From contig NZ_CP025015.1 in the NCBI RefSeq assembly GCF_002953715.1, positions 372,001 to 436,000 on the forward strand: a stretch of 64,000 nt of DNA. The letters are read 5' to 3'. Shown here piece by piece: positions 8,831-16,563 of the stretch (positions are counted from its first letter, which is position 1; every line of letters begins with the position of its first letter). Origin of the DNA: Rhizobium leguminosarum. Its GTDB lineage: Bacteria > Pseudomonadota > Alphaproteobacteria > Rhizobiales > Rhizobiaceae. The translations under genes and the position numbers were made by a program. A model generated the notes under the pieces. The model saw nothing but the letters and a program-made list of their open reading frames with translations, was not told where the DNA came from and searched no databases.

Positions 8831-10350
8831 GTGAATCCGCTCGCTTTGTGTGGCAGAAACTTCTTCGCCATTTCAAGACCAATGATTTGGCAGTTCTCGT
8901 GAGCTCACGCCGGCAGTTTACCGCACATCTCCTGCCAGATCTTCAAACCATTATCGAGGACCAAGTCGCACCTTGGTCCCCTGAGCTCTTGGGCTTCCAT
9001 CAATGGATCGAGTATTTCCCAATGAAGCTGTCAGACCTGACCACTTCCGAGGGAAAACACGCCGTGCAGCTGACGCCCGTGCAGTATCAGGACATCGACA
9101 TTGGCGAAGATGAGCCATATGCTTCGATTAACAACGGTCTCTGGCTGATAATGATCGACGGCGACGTGCCTGCAGCAGTCATGTTGTCGAAGTTCAAAGT
9201 CCGGGGTGGTTCAAAGGTCCAGGTCGAAGTAGCTCACCTGCCCAATGACGTGGGTCATGACTTCGCCGAGGGCTTTCTGCGCACAATCGAGGCGCACGGC
9301 AAGAGCTCCCGATATTATCGCAACAAGGCCGTCTCTTTCGAGTCCACTGACTTCGAAGGCACGAACGAAACAATGCGCGTGCATAAGCTCCCTGCCGTAA
9401 GCCGGGACGACGTCGTGCTTTCAAAGGCGACTATGGCCCAGCTCGACACGCACGTCTTCGATTTTGTTAAATGCCGGGAGGAGTTGAAGCGCCTCGGCCA
9501 GTCAGGACAGAAAGGGATCCTGCTCTACGGAGAGCCTGGCACCGGCAAGACCCATGTCGTCCACTATATCGCTGCCAACCTGCCCGAGCACAGCACAATT
9601 CTGGTCACGGCTGAGCAGATGCTGGATATGGAGGAACACTTCGCGCTGGCTCGCGTCCTGCAGCCATGCATCATGGTGTTTGAGGATGTGGATCTGGTCG
9701 CCCGTTCACGCGATGATATTTCGGGCCAAAAGGCAGAAACCCGCCTGAACCGTCTGTTGAACGAGATGGACGGTCTCGGCACAGACGCGGACATCCTCAT
9801 CCTCCTGACCACGAATCGGCCGAAATCCCTCGAGCAGGCACTCGCCACCCGTTCGGGCCGCGTAGATGCGGCTCTTGAGATCCCTCTCCCTGATGACGAT
9901 TGCCGCAAGCGGCTGATCGAGCAATACGGTCATGCGCTGAACTTCCAGGGAGGAGCTTTGGCCGAAGCCGTCCTCCGTTCAAAGGGTGCCAGCGCCGCAT
10001 ATGTCAAGGAAATTGTGCGCCGCCTCGCCCAACGGAGCATTATGAGAGGTGTCGCCCCACTCGTCTCACGCGAGGATGTTGAGGCGGTCTTCGCCGACGC
10101 TGAAGCAGAGGCCAACTCCCTCAAGAGGAATGAGAAAACCGTAAGAAGACACATCGTAGAGCAAGGCGATGAAGACGATTGCTGTGGCAGGGGAAACGAA
10201 AGTGAGAACCTCACCCCAAGAGATCGCCGCCGAAGTCCTCCGGAGGCTAAGTCCCCGGCACCTGCGACTTACAGGCATCGCTTGCACGGCCCCGCGGCGT
10301 CCAACGCGGAGAAGCATAATCGGTGTTCACGACTAGTGGTAACTCTTTAA
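8827..10350 (+). CDS. NifA-controlled AAA+ ATPase of unknown function
   Basis: The 507-aa protein has an N-terminal domain of about 200 residues that I do not recognise. A classical AAA+ module follows: Walker A GEPGTGKT (235-242), Walker B IMVFEDVD (282-289), sensor 1 LLTTNRP with N330 and an arginine-finger-like RSGRVD (342-347), then a helical lid to about residue 445. The last 60 residues are basic, low in complexity and diverge from the style of the rest. The single AAA ring and ATP-dependent remodelling role resemble CbbX/BCS1/FtsH-type ATPases, but no protease domain follows. The gene is preceded by a NifA site and a sigma-54 promoter, so it should be expressed with nitrogenase in bacteroids. 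A role in assembling or repairing a nodule-specific protein complex is possible but inferred. Confidence 0.85.
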   Translation: MSESARFVWQKLLRHFKTNDLAVLVSSRRQFTAHLLPDLQTIIEDQVAPWSPELLGFHQWIEYFPMKLSDLTTSEGKHAVQLTPVQYQDIDIGEDEPYASINNGLWLIMIDGDVPAAVMLSKFKVRGGSKVQVEVAHLPNDVGHDFAEGFLRTIEAHGKSSRYYRNKAVSFESTDFEGTNETMRVHKLPAVSRDDVVLSKATMAQLDTHVFDFVKCREELKRLGQSGQKGILLYGEPGTGKTHVVHYIAANLPEHSTILVTAEQMLDMEEHFALARVLQPCIMVFEDVDLVARSRDDISGQKAETRLNRLLNEMDGLGTDADILILLTTNRPKSLEQALATRSGRVDAALEIPLPDDDCRKRLIEQYGHALNFQGGALAEAVLRSKGASAAYVKEIVRRLAQRSIMRGVAPLVSREDVEAVFADAEAEANSLKRNEKTVRRHIVEQGDEDDCCGRGNESENLTPRDRRRSPPEAKSPAPATYRHRLHGPAASNAEKHNRCSRLVVTL

Positions 10351-10429
10351 TGACCTCCATCGACATCAAGGCTCGGTGTCTTCCTGTCACGACGGAGACA
10401 TCGCCACCCTGCCAAAAGAAGGACATGCA

Positions 10430-10582
10430 ATGGCCACCCGCACCCGCAGAAGCCATTTCAGAAAACGAGATCTCAAGCCTGCGTCCAACAGACGGAACAT
10501 GCGCCGCGGTTCGAAATCGAAGCAACTCGACCTGACACCTAACACGCTCATTCCTGGCGCAACGAAGCGCCGGAAAAAATAG
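10430..10582 (+). CDS. Highly basic 50-aa peptide
   Basis: The ATG follows an AGAAGGA ribosome site by a few bases. The 50 residues include about 18 Arg/Lys (for example RTRRSHFRKRD and ATKRRKK at the C terminus) and no cysteine or membrane segment. It lies 80 bp after the AAA+ gene and 17 bp before the thioredoxin-like frame, so it should be in the same NifA-driven transcript. A diverged copy of the surrounding DNA occurs at about 47.49-47.60 kb, where RRSHFRRR can also be read. It could be a small RNA-binding or nucleoid-binding protein or a peptide substrate of the ATPase. The frame could also be fortuitous, since a second frame across the same DNA (AEAISENEISS) is also conserved in the copy. 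Confidence 0.45.
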   Translation: MATRTRRSHFRKRDLKPASNRRNMRRGSKSKQLDLTPNTLIPGATKRRKK

Positions 10583-10598
10583 TGGCGGAGACCAAAAC

Positions 10599-10895
10599 AT
10601 GACCCCTGATTTGGGCATAGACTCTCCAGCTCCGTCCATCAAAGTGCAGCACTGGCTGCGCGGCGATCCGCTTTCCAACTTCCAGCTCGGCAAGATATAC
10701 ATCTTCGACTTTTTTGCGACTACCTGCGGTTATTGCCGGTCGTCGCTGTCCTACCTGGCGCAGCTGTCTGTCTCCGGGATTGTAATTCTCCCGGCTCATA
10801 GCGCAGCTGACGTTAATGGGCCGCCCTCTCCATCGATTAGTTATTGGCGGATTGCGACACGGCATGTTGGCAACCCTACAAAATCCTGTGCATAG
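10599..10895 (+). pseudogene. Truncated TlpA-like thioredoxin
   Basis: The ATG has a GGAG ribosome site. The protein opens with IDSPAPSIKVQHWLRGDPLS, the entry of AhpC/TSA-type thioredoxin folds. It continues with GKIYIFDFFATTCGYCRSSL, where CGYC occupies the redox CxxC position. Similarity stops at about residue 67 (VILP), where the sequence runs into the repeated fix promoter region, so two thirds of the domain are missing. The truncation point coincides with the start of the promoter duplicate upstream of fixA, pointing to a recombination event. A related thioredoxin is intact at 50.5 kb. Confidence 0.7.
10865..10880 (+). promoter_or_regulatory. NifA upstream activator site of fixABCX
   Basis: TGT, ten bases, ACA, with the same internal bases as the site at 8575 apart from one position. 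It lies 63 bp before the fixA -24/-12 element. Confidence 0.92.
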
Positions 10896-10943
10896 CGACA
10901 AAGAAAGATGTGCAATCTCCAAGGCTTACCGGCGTAACCTGAT

Positions 10944-10959
10944 TGGCACGAGCAGTGCT
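10944..10959 (+). promoter_or_regulatory. Sigma-54 -24/-12 promoter of fixABCX
   Basis: TGGCACGAGCAGTGCT has GG and GC separated by ten bases and matches the sigma-54 consensus. It lies 53 bp upstream of the fixA start codon and differs from the promoter at 8653 by a single base. Confidence 0.93.
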
Positions 10960-11011
10960 CAAAGCAAGCCGGGTCCTTAAAGCCAAAATCTGATTGGGAG
11001 CTTAAACGACT

Positions 11012-11863
11012 ATGCACATCGTGGTCTGTATCAAACAGGTGCCGGACTCTGCGCAGATTCGCGTCCACCCGGTGACAAATACGATAATGCGCCAAGGTGT
11101 ACCGACCATCATTAACCCTTTCGACCTTTTTGCTCTCGAAGAGGCACTCCAGGTTCGTGACCGTTATGGGGGCGAGGTGACTGTTCTCACGATGGGCCCG
11201 CCCATGGCTGAGCAAGCGCTACGCAAGGCGCTCACCCACGGCGCAGATCGCGCAGTGCTTCTGACCGACCGCCACTTTGCTGGATCTGACACGCTGGCGA
11301 CCTCGTATGCTCTTTCTCAAGCAGTAGCGAAGATTGGCGAGAGCTATGGGGCGCCTGATATCGTCTTTACGGGAAAGCAGACAATTGACGGCGACACGGC
11401 CCAGGTCGGACCTGGAATTGCAAAGAGGCTGAACCTCCAGCAACTGACTTACGTAACGAAGATTGTCTCCATTGATCCCACTTCGCGCGAACTCATGGTT
11501 GAACGGCACGCGGAAAGCGGCACGCAGATGCTGAAGAGCACGTTGCCAAGTCTCATCACCGTGCTGGAAGGTGTCAATGCTATCCGCCGGGGCTCTCTTG
11601 ATGACGCCTTCCGTGCCGCGCGAAGCCCGGTTCTTAAATGGGGGGCCTCTGACGCCGGCATTGGGGAGTTGACCAAATGCGGCCTAAGGGGATCGCCGAC
11701 GGTCGTGAAGCGAGTATTCGCTCCCGGTCCGCGCGCCGAAAAAGCTATGCAAATGGACATTAACGACAAAACGTTGGCCGAGGTCGCCGCGGAGACGGTC
11801 GCTGCAATTTTTGCCCGCCAGCCCGTTTTGGAACGCAAGCTCACGTGCCATGGCAATCGGTGA
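11012..11863 (+). CDS. fixA: FixA, electron-transfer flavoprotein beta subunit
   Basis: The 283-aa protein begins MHIVVCIKQVPDSAQIRVHP, the signature opening of FixA/EtfB. It has the TMGPPMAEQALRKALTHGAD segment and the FTGKQTIDGDTAQVGP nucleotide-binding region. FixA and FixB form the ETF-like part of FixABCX, which splits electrons from NADH between quinone and a low-potential ferredoxin or flavodoxin that feeds nitrogenase. A GGGAG ribosome site precedes the ATG, and fixB follows after 17 bp. The upstream NifA site and sigma-54 promoter imply expression under low oxygen in nodules. Confidence 0.97.
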   Translation: MHIVVCIKQVPDSAQIRVHPVTNTIMRQGVPTIINPFDLFALEEALQVRDRYGGEVTVLTMGPPMAEQALRKALTHGADRAVLLTDRHFAGSDTLATSYALSQAVAKIGESYGAPDIVFTGKQTIDGDTAQVGPGIAKRLNLQQLTYVTKIVSIDPTSRELMVERHAESGTQMLKSTLPSLITVLEGVNAIRRGSLDDAFRAARSPVLKWGASDAGIGELTKCGLRGSPTVVKRVFAPGPRAEKAMQMDINDKTLAEVAAETVAAIFARQPVLERKLTCHGNR

Positions 11864-11880
11864 ACAGCGAGGAGTAGATT

Positions 11881-12981
11881 TTGGTCGCTAGAAAAAATGA
11901 AACGCCGGCAAACGCGGTCGGCCGCGCCAGCTCAGGGAAAAAGCTGCTTAAGTGTTTCGAAGATCACCGGCACGTCTGGGTCTTCATGGAACTTGAGCGC
12001 GGCAAGGTTCATCCCGTATCGATTGAACTCCTCGGCGAAGGCCGCAGGCTAGCTGACAAACTGGGTGTCCAACTTGCCGGGGTAATCCTCGGTTCGTCTG
12101 AAGGCGTGGGGACCAAGCCGGCCATTGAAGAGGCCTTCGCTTACGGAGCTGATATCGCCTATCTGGTAGAGTCGCCCCTCCTCGCCAACTATCGAAACGA
12201 ACCCTTCACCAAGGCTTTGACGGATCTGGTCACTACTCACAAACCAGAAATTCTCCTTCTTGGCGCGACCACGCTCGGCCGCGACCTCGCCGGTGCTGTA
12301 GCAACGACCTTACAAACGGGGCTTACGGCTGATTGCACCGAGCTGGATGTTGATGGAGATGGTTCACTCGCAGCGACGCGGCCAACTTTCGGCGGGTCCT
12401 TGTTGTGCACGATTTACACGCTGAACAGCCGACCTCAGATGGCAACGGTGCGGCCCAGGGTCATGGCGACGCCGCAGCGTGCGGATAAGCCAATTGGACG
12501 CATTATCCAGCATGAACTCACAATGGTCGAGGAGGCGATCGTCACCAAAGTCCTCGCATTCCTCTGCAACGACGGTTCTGAGCAATCCAATCTGGCCAAC
12601 TCCGACATCGTGGTTGGGGGCGGACTCGGCCTCGGCGCCGCAGGAAACCTGCAATACTTGAGAAACCTCGCAACGACGATCGGCGGGGGAGTCGGGTGCT
12701 CGCGCCCACTGGTCCAAAAAGGCTGGATGCCTGCTGATCGACAAATTGGTCAGTCCGGCCATACCATTAGACCCAAGCTCTACATCGCGGCGGGAATATC
12801 TGGCGCGGTCCAGCATCGCGTTGGCGTCGAAGGAGCCGATCTGATTGTCGCAATCAACCTCGACCAGAACGCTCCGATCTTTGACTTCGCCCACATCGGC
12901 GTTGTCGCTTGCGCGCTGGAGTTCTTGCCGGCGTTAACAGAAGCTTTCGCCAGGCGAATGCCACCGCACAACGCTATCTAG
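11881..12981 (+). CDS. fixB: FixB, electron-transfer flavoprotein alpha subunit
   Basis: The 366-aa frame starts with TTG, preceded by GAGGAG, and has no better start before HVWVFMELERGKVHPVS, the conserved N-terminal strand of FixB. The C-terminal FAD domain is clear: VVGGGLGLG, VGCSRPLVQKGWMP, RQIGQSGHTIRPKLYIAAGI and SGAVQHRVG, the standard EtfA motif. It pairs with FixA. The position between fixA and fixC, 17-18 bp from each, shows operon organisation. Confidence 0.96.
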   Translation: MVARKNETPANAVGRASSGKKLLKCFEDHRHVWVFMELERGKVHPVSIELLGEGRRLADKLGVQLAGVILGSSEGVGTKPAIEEAFAYGADIAYLVESPLLANYRNEPFTKALTDLVTTHKPEILLLGATTLGRDLAGAVATTLQTGLTADCTELDVDGDGSLAATRPTFGGSLLCTIYTLNSRPQMATVRPRVMATPQRADKPIGRIIQHELTMVEEAIVTKVLAFLCNDGSEQSNLANSDIVVGGGLGLGAAGNLQYLRNLATTIGGGVGCSRPLVQKGWMPADRQIGQSGHTIRPKLYIAAGISGAVQHRVGVEGADLIVAINLDQNAPIFDFAHIGVVACALEFLPALTEAFARRMPPHNAI

Positions 12982-12999
12982 GGTATGGAGGAAGGCTAA

Positions 13000-14307
13000 A
13001 TGACCAAGAGTAAGTTCGACGCGATCGTCATTGGTGCCGGTATGTCCGGTAACGCCGCAGCGTATTCGATGGCCAGTCGCGGTCTAAAAGTGCTGCAATT
13101 GGAGCGCGGAGAACATCCGGGCTCTAAGAATGTTCAAGGGGCTATATTGTACGCCAACATGTTGGAGGCGATTATCCCAAACTTCCGCGATGACGCTCCT
13201 CTTGAACGGCATCTGGTCGAGCAACGATTCTGGCTAATGGATGACTCGTCGCACACGGGCGTACACTATCGCTCTGATGACTTCAATGAACTTAAGCCAA
13301 ACCGGTATACGATCATCCGTGCCCAGTTTGACAAGTGGTTCTCATCCAAGGTGCGCGAGGCGGGCGGCACAGTCCTTTGTGAAACGACAGCGACGAAACT
13401 CGCTCGAGATCAGAGCGGTAGAGTAATAGGCGTTTACACGGACCGAGAGGGCGGTGTGATCCTCGCGGACGTAGTCGTCCTCGCTGAGGGCGTGAACGGA
13501 CTCCTTGGCACACGAGCCGGCTTACGCGATATGCCGAAGCCAGAAAATGTGGCACTCGCTGTCAAGGAAATGCATTTTATGCCGGAAGAGGTCATTGCAG
13601 AGCGCTTCGGCCTCACCGGTAGCGAAGGCTGTGTGATCGAAGCCGGCGGCACGATCTCACGCGGAATGGCCGGGCTGGGCTTCCTTTATACCAATAAAGA
13701 GTCGATCTCGGTGGGGATCGGCTGCCTCGTTTCCGGTTTAGCGGCAAGCATGGAAAATCCGTACCGCCTTCTTGACGCCTTCAAGCAACATCCCTCGATC
13801 CGACCATTACTGGCCGGATCAGATATCAAAGAATACGCCGCGCACCTTATTCCAGAGGGGGGCTTCAAGGCAATCCCGCAGCTCTTTGGCAACGGGTGGG
13901 TCGTCGTGGGCGACGCGGCGCAACTAAACAATGCCGTGCATCGCGAGGGATCAAACCTTGCGATGACATCAGGTCTCATGGCGGGTGAAGCGATCTTCCA
14001 GATAAAGAGCCGTGGCGGCTTGATGACGAAGCGCAATCTCTCTCTTTATAAAGGCATGCTGGATAAGTCGTTCGTCATGCGAGACCTGACGAAACACAAA
14101 GATCTTCCAGGCCTCCTCCACACTGACAGTCACAATTTTTTCATGACGTATCCAACGCTTATATCTCAGGCGGCGCAAAATTTTGTGCGCGTCGACGGTG
14201 CACCTAAAATCAACGGGGAGAAGGCCACAGCTGCCTCCTTTATCAACGCACGGTCCCGTTGGGGGTTGATTAGCGACGCGGTCCGCTCCGCCGTATCTTG
14301 GCGTTAA
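13000..14307 (+). CDS. fixC: FixC, ETF-quinone oxidoreductase-like flavoprotein
   Basis: The 435-aa protein starts with a dinucleotide-binding fold, DAIVIGAGMSGNAAAYSMAS with GxGxxG. It has GDAAQLNNAVHREGSNLAMT, the FAD-binding segment of the FixC/ETF-QO family, near residue 305. FixC carries the quinone-reducing flavin of the FixABCX complex at the inner face of the cytoplasmic membrane. An AGGAAGG-type ribosome site precedes the start. FixX follows after 12 bp. Confidence 0.97.
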   Translation: MTKSKFDAIVIGAGMSGNAAAYSMASRGLKVLQLERGEHPGSKNVQGAILYANMLEAIIPNFRDDAPLERHLVEQRFWLMDDSSHTGVHYRSDDFNELKPNRYTIIRAQFDKWFSSKVREAGGTVLCETTATKLARDQSGRVIGVYTDREGGVILADVVVLAEGVNGLLGTRAGLRDMPKPENVALAVKEMHFMPEEVIAERFGLTGSEGCVIEAGGTISRGMAGLGFLYTNKESISVGIGCLVSGLAASMENPYRLLDAFKQHPSIRPLLAGSDIKEYAAHLIPEGGFKAIPQLFGNGWVVVGDAAQLNNAVHREGSNLAMTSGLMAGEAIFQIKSRGGLMTKRNLSLYKGMLDKSFVMRDLTKHKDLPGLLHTDSHNFFMTYPTLISQAAQNFVRVDGAPKINGEKATAASFINARSRWGLISDAVRSAVSWR

Positions 14308-14319
14308 AGGAAAATTCGG

Positions 14320-14616
14320 ATGAAGGCGACCATCATAGAGCGCATTGAAGATAAGCTGTACCAAAACCGATATCTCGTCGATACTGGACGTCCGCACATT
14401 GCGGTGCGACCGCATCTGTCGCCAAGCCCAAACCTCCTCGCCTTGACGCAAATCTGTCCGGCCAAATGCTACGAGCTTAACGAAATTGGTCAGGTGGCGA
14501 TTGTTTCCGATGGCTGCTTGGAATGCGGCACATGCAGAGTGTTATGCGAAGCTAGTGGCGACATCAAGTGGAATTATCCCCGGGGCGGGTTCGGGGTCCT
14601 CTTCAAATTCGGATGA
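14320..14616 (+). CDS. fixX: FixX, ferredoxin-like subunit
   Basis: The 98-aa protein contains CPAKCYE and GCLECGTCRVLC, the cysteine pattern of the FixX [4Fe-4S] subunit, and ends in the typical NYPRGGFGVLFKFG tail. It supplies the iron-sulfur relay between FixC and FixAB. It is the last gene of the fixABCX group. The following 190 bp separate it from nifA without an obvious terminator, so read-through into nifA is possible. Confidence 0.96.
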   Translation: MKATIIERIEDKLYQNRYLVDTGRPHIAVRPHLSPSPNLLALTQICPAKCYELNEIGQVAIVSDGCLECGTCRVLCEASGDIKWNYPRGGFGVLFKFG

Positions 14617-14806
14617 GGAGTACCTACCTCCGCCGCGATAGCAGCGACCGATCCAGTTGCATTAGCGGCGGCGATTGAATGTGCATCCACTCATCACCTT
14701 TCGAAAGGCTATGCCGTCGGGAACACGTATCTTTAACTTAGGAATATGCGTTAGCATATTTCGCGCACCAGGGTAAAAAGCAGTGCACCCTCCCCTGTTT
14801 GTAGGC

Positions 14807-16366
14807 ATGATTAAACCAGAGGCGCGGCTCCATATACTCTACGACATATCCAAAGAGCTTATCCGTTCTTTTCCTCTAGACAACGTTCTGAAGGCTGCGA
14901 TGAACGCCCTCGTCGAGCATCTGCTATTGCGCGATGGCGGAATCGTGATTCACGGCTCCGGAGGAGAGCCCTGGATCAACGTGCGGGCTCCCATTGGGCA
15001 CGACGTTCGCTCACGTTCTCTTACGATTGAACAGGCGGACGCAATAAATCGCGTCATCGCTAGCGGTGAGAAGCACTTTGGGAAAAATTCTGCCGTTCTC
15101 CCCGTTAAAGTAAACCGGAAAGCAATTGGCGCATTGTGGATTGATTTCGCGCAGAAAAGCGGAGATCAGGACGAAACCCTTCTGGCAATGATTGCCGTCC
15201 TGATCGGCTTAACCTGCCAGCGCTATCGCGAATTGTGCAGCGATGGCGGCTCAGTCGCCGAGGTACAACAAGCAGGACAGATTGCGAAAATCAAGCTGAA
15301 GTCTCATCCCACCCAAATCGATAAAATCGACTGGATCGTTGGGGAGAGCCCAGCGATCAAGAGGGTATTAGCTACCACCGAGCTCGTGGCCGCGACGAAC
15401 TCCGCGGTGCTCTTGAGAGGAGAGAGCGGCACTGGCAAGGAATGCGTTGCAAGAGCAATACACGAGTTATCGATGCGGAAAAGCAAGGCGTTTATTAAGT
15501 TGAATTGCGCCGCGCTGTCGGAAACCGTTCTGGAATCCGAATTGTTTGGCCATGAGAAGGGCGCTTTCACTGGCGCTCTCCTTCAACGAGCTGGACGTTT
15601 CGAACTGGCCAATGGCGGAACGCTATTGCTTGATGAAATTGGCGATGTATCACCACAATTCCAGGCGAAGTTATTGCGCGTGTTACAGGAAGGCGAATTC
15701 GAACGTCTCGGCGGAACGAAGACATTGAAAGTAGACGTTCGAGTTATATGCGCCACCAACAAAAACCTTGAAGTGGCCGTCCTTCGAGGGGAGTTCAGAG
15801 CCGACCTCTATTACCGGATCAATGTGGTGCCCATCATTTTGCCGCCACTTCGGCAGCGTGACGGTGACATTTCGCTTCTAGCGCAAGTGTTCCTCGAGCA
15901 ATTCAACAAGGCAAATGATCGAAATTGCGACTTCGGACCGTCGGCAATAGACATTTTGTCGAAATGCGCCTTCCCCGGCAATGTTCGCGAGCTGGACAAC
16001 TGCGTTCAAAGGACCGCCACTCTCGCCAGTTCAAATACCATCACTTCAACGGATTTTGCCTGTCAGCAAGACCAGTGTTCTTCGGCGCTCCTCCGGAAAG
16101 CCGACGGCGACGGTATTGGCAACGACGCGATGCATGGTCTCAACCCGCGAGATACAATGTCGGGCGGACTGGGCGCCCACGCAGGCACTCCCAGCGGTGC
16201 CGCAGCCACAATCGAGGCAGCGGGCCTCATCGAGCGTGATCCGCTGATCAAGGCAATGGAGAGGGCTGGTTGGGTACAGGCCAAAGCGGCTCGTATCCTG
16301 GGTAAAACGCCGCGGCAGGTCGGCTATGCGCTACGCCGGCATGGTATCGATGTGAAGAAGGAGTGA
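14807..16366 (+). CDS. nifA: NifA, sigma-54-dependent nitrogen-fixation activator
   Basis: The 519-aa protein (from ATG, MIKPEARLHILYDISKELI; a GTG eight codons upstream is possible) has a GAF domain, then a sigma-54 AAA+ domain with Walker A GESGTGKE and the GAFTGA loop that contacts sigma-54. The C-terminal helix-turn-helix reads KAARILGKTPRQVGYALRRH. Between the AAA+ domain and the HTH are the cysteines C-x11-C (SKCAFPGNVRELDNC) and C-x4-C (CQQDQC), the hallmark of oxygen-sensitive rhizobial NifA. It binds TGT-N10-ACA sites such as those at 8575 and 10865. No clear dedicated promoter is seen in the 190 bp upstream; read-through from fixABCX is plausible. Confidence 0.97.
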   Translation: MIKPEARLHILYDISKELIRSFPLDNVLKAAMNALVEHLLLRDGGIVIHGSGGEPWINVRAPIGHDVRSRSLTIEQADAINRVIASGEKHFGKNSAVLPVKVNRKAIGALWIDFAQKSGDQDETLLAMIAVLIGLTCQRYRELCSDGGSVAEVQQAGQIAKIKLKSHPTQIDKIDWIVGESPAIKRVLATTELVAATNSAVLLRGESGTGKECVARAIHELSMRKSKAFIKLNCAALSETVLESELFGHEKGAFTGALLQRAGRFELANGGTLLLDEIGDVSPQFQAKLLRVLQEGEFERLGGTKTLKVDVRVICATNKNLEVAVLRGEFRADLYYRINVVPIILPPLRQRDGDISLLAQVFLEQFNKANDRNCDFGPSAIDILSKCAFPGNVRELDNCVQRTATLASSNTITSTDFACQQDQCSSALLRKADGDGIGNDAMHGLNPRDTMSGGLGAHAGTPSGAAATIEAAGLIERDPLIKAMERAGWVQAKAARILGKTPRQVGYALRRHGIDVKKE

Positions 16367-16508
16367 CGGCGATCGCCAAGAACTCCGTAAGCGTGGCCCA
16401 ACGACTTCGGGCGCGATCTATTTTCATTTCTACAAGACATCTCCGGCAGCAAGCGGGGAAACGAGCGGTAAGGCGACATAAGCGCTGAAACAATAATATC
16501 TCATCGAC

Positions 16509-16524
16509 CGGAATCTCTCTTGCT
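16509..16524 (+). promoter_or_regulatory. Weak sigma-54 promoter candidate before nifB
   Basis: CGGAATCTCTCTTGCT has GG and GC with ten bases between and a good -12 half (TTGCT). The -24 half lacks the usual TGGCAC. It lies about 40 bp before nifB, but no TGT-N10-ACA site is seen in the 140 bp upstream. nifB may instead be transcribed with nifA. Confidence 0.35.
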
Positions 16525-16563
16525 TTTGGAGATCTAACCTTTCCTCAACAGTGGAACAGTGCG

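Noticed and set aside
10087..10100. TGT-N8-ACA like motifs near the fix promoter (about 10887-10900) as a second NifA site
   Set aside because: The spacer is eight bases instead of ten, so it does not meet the consensus.
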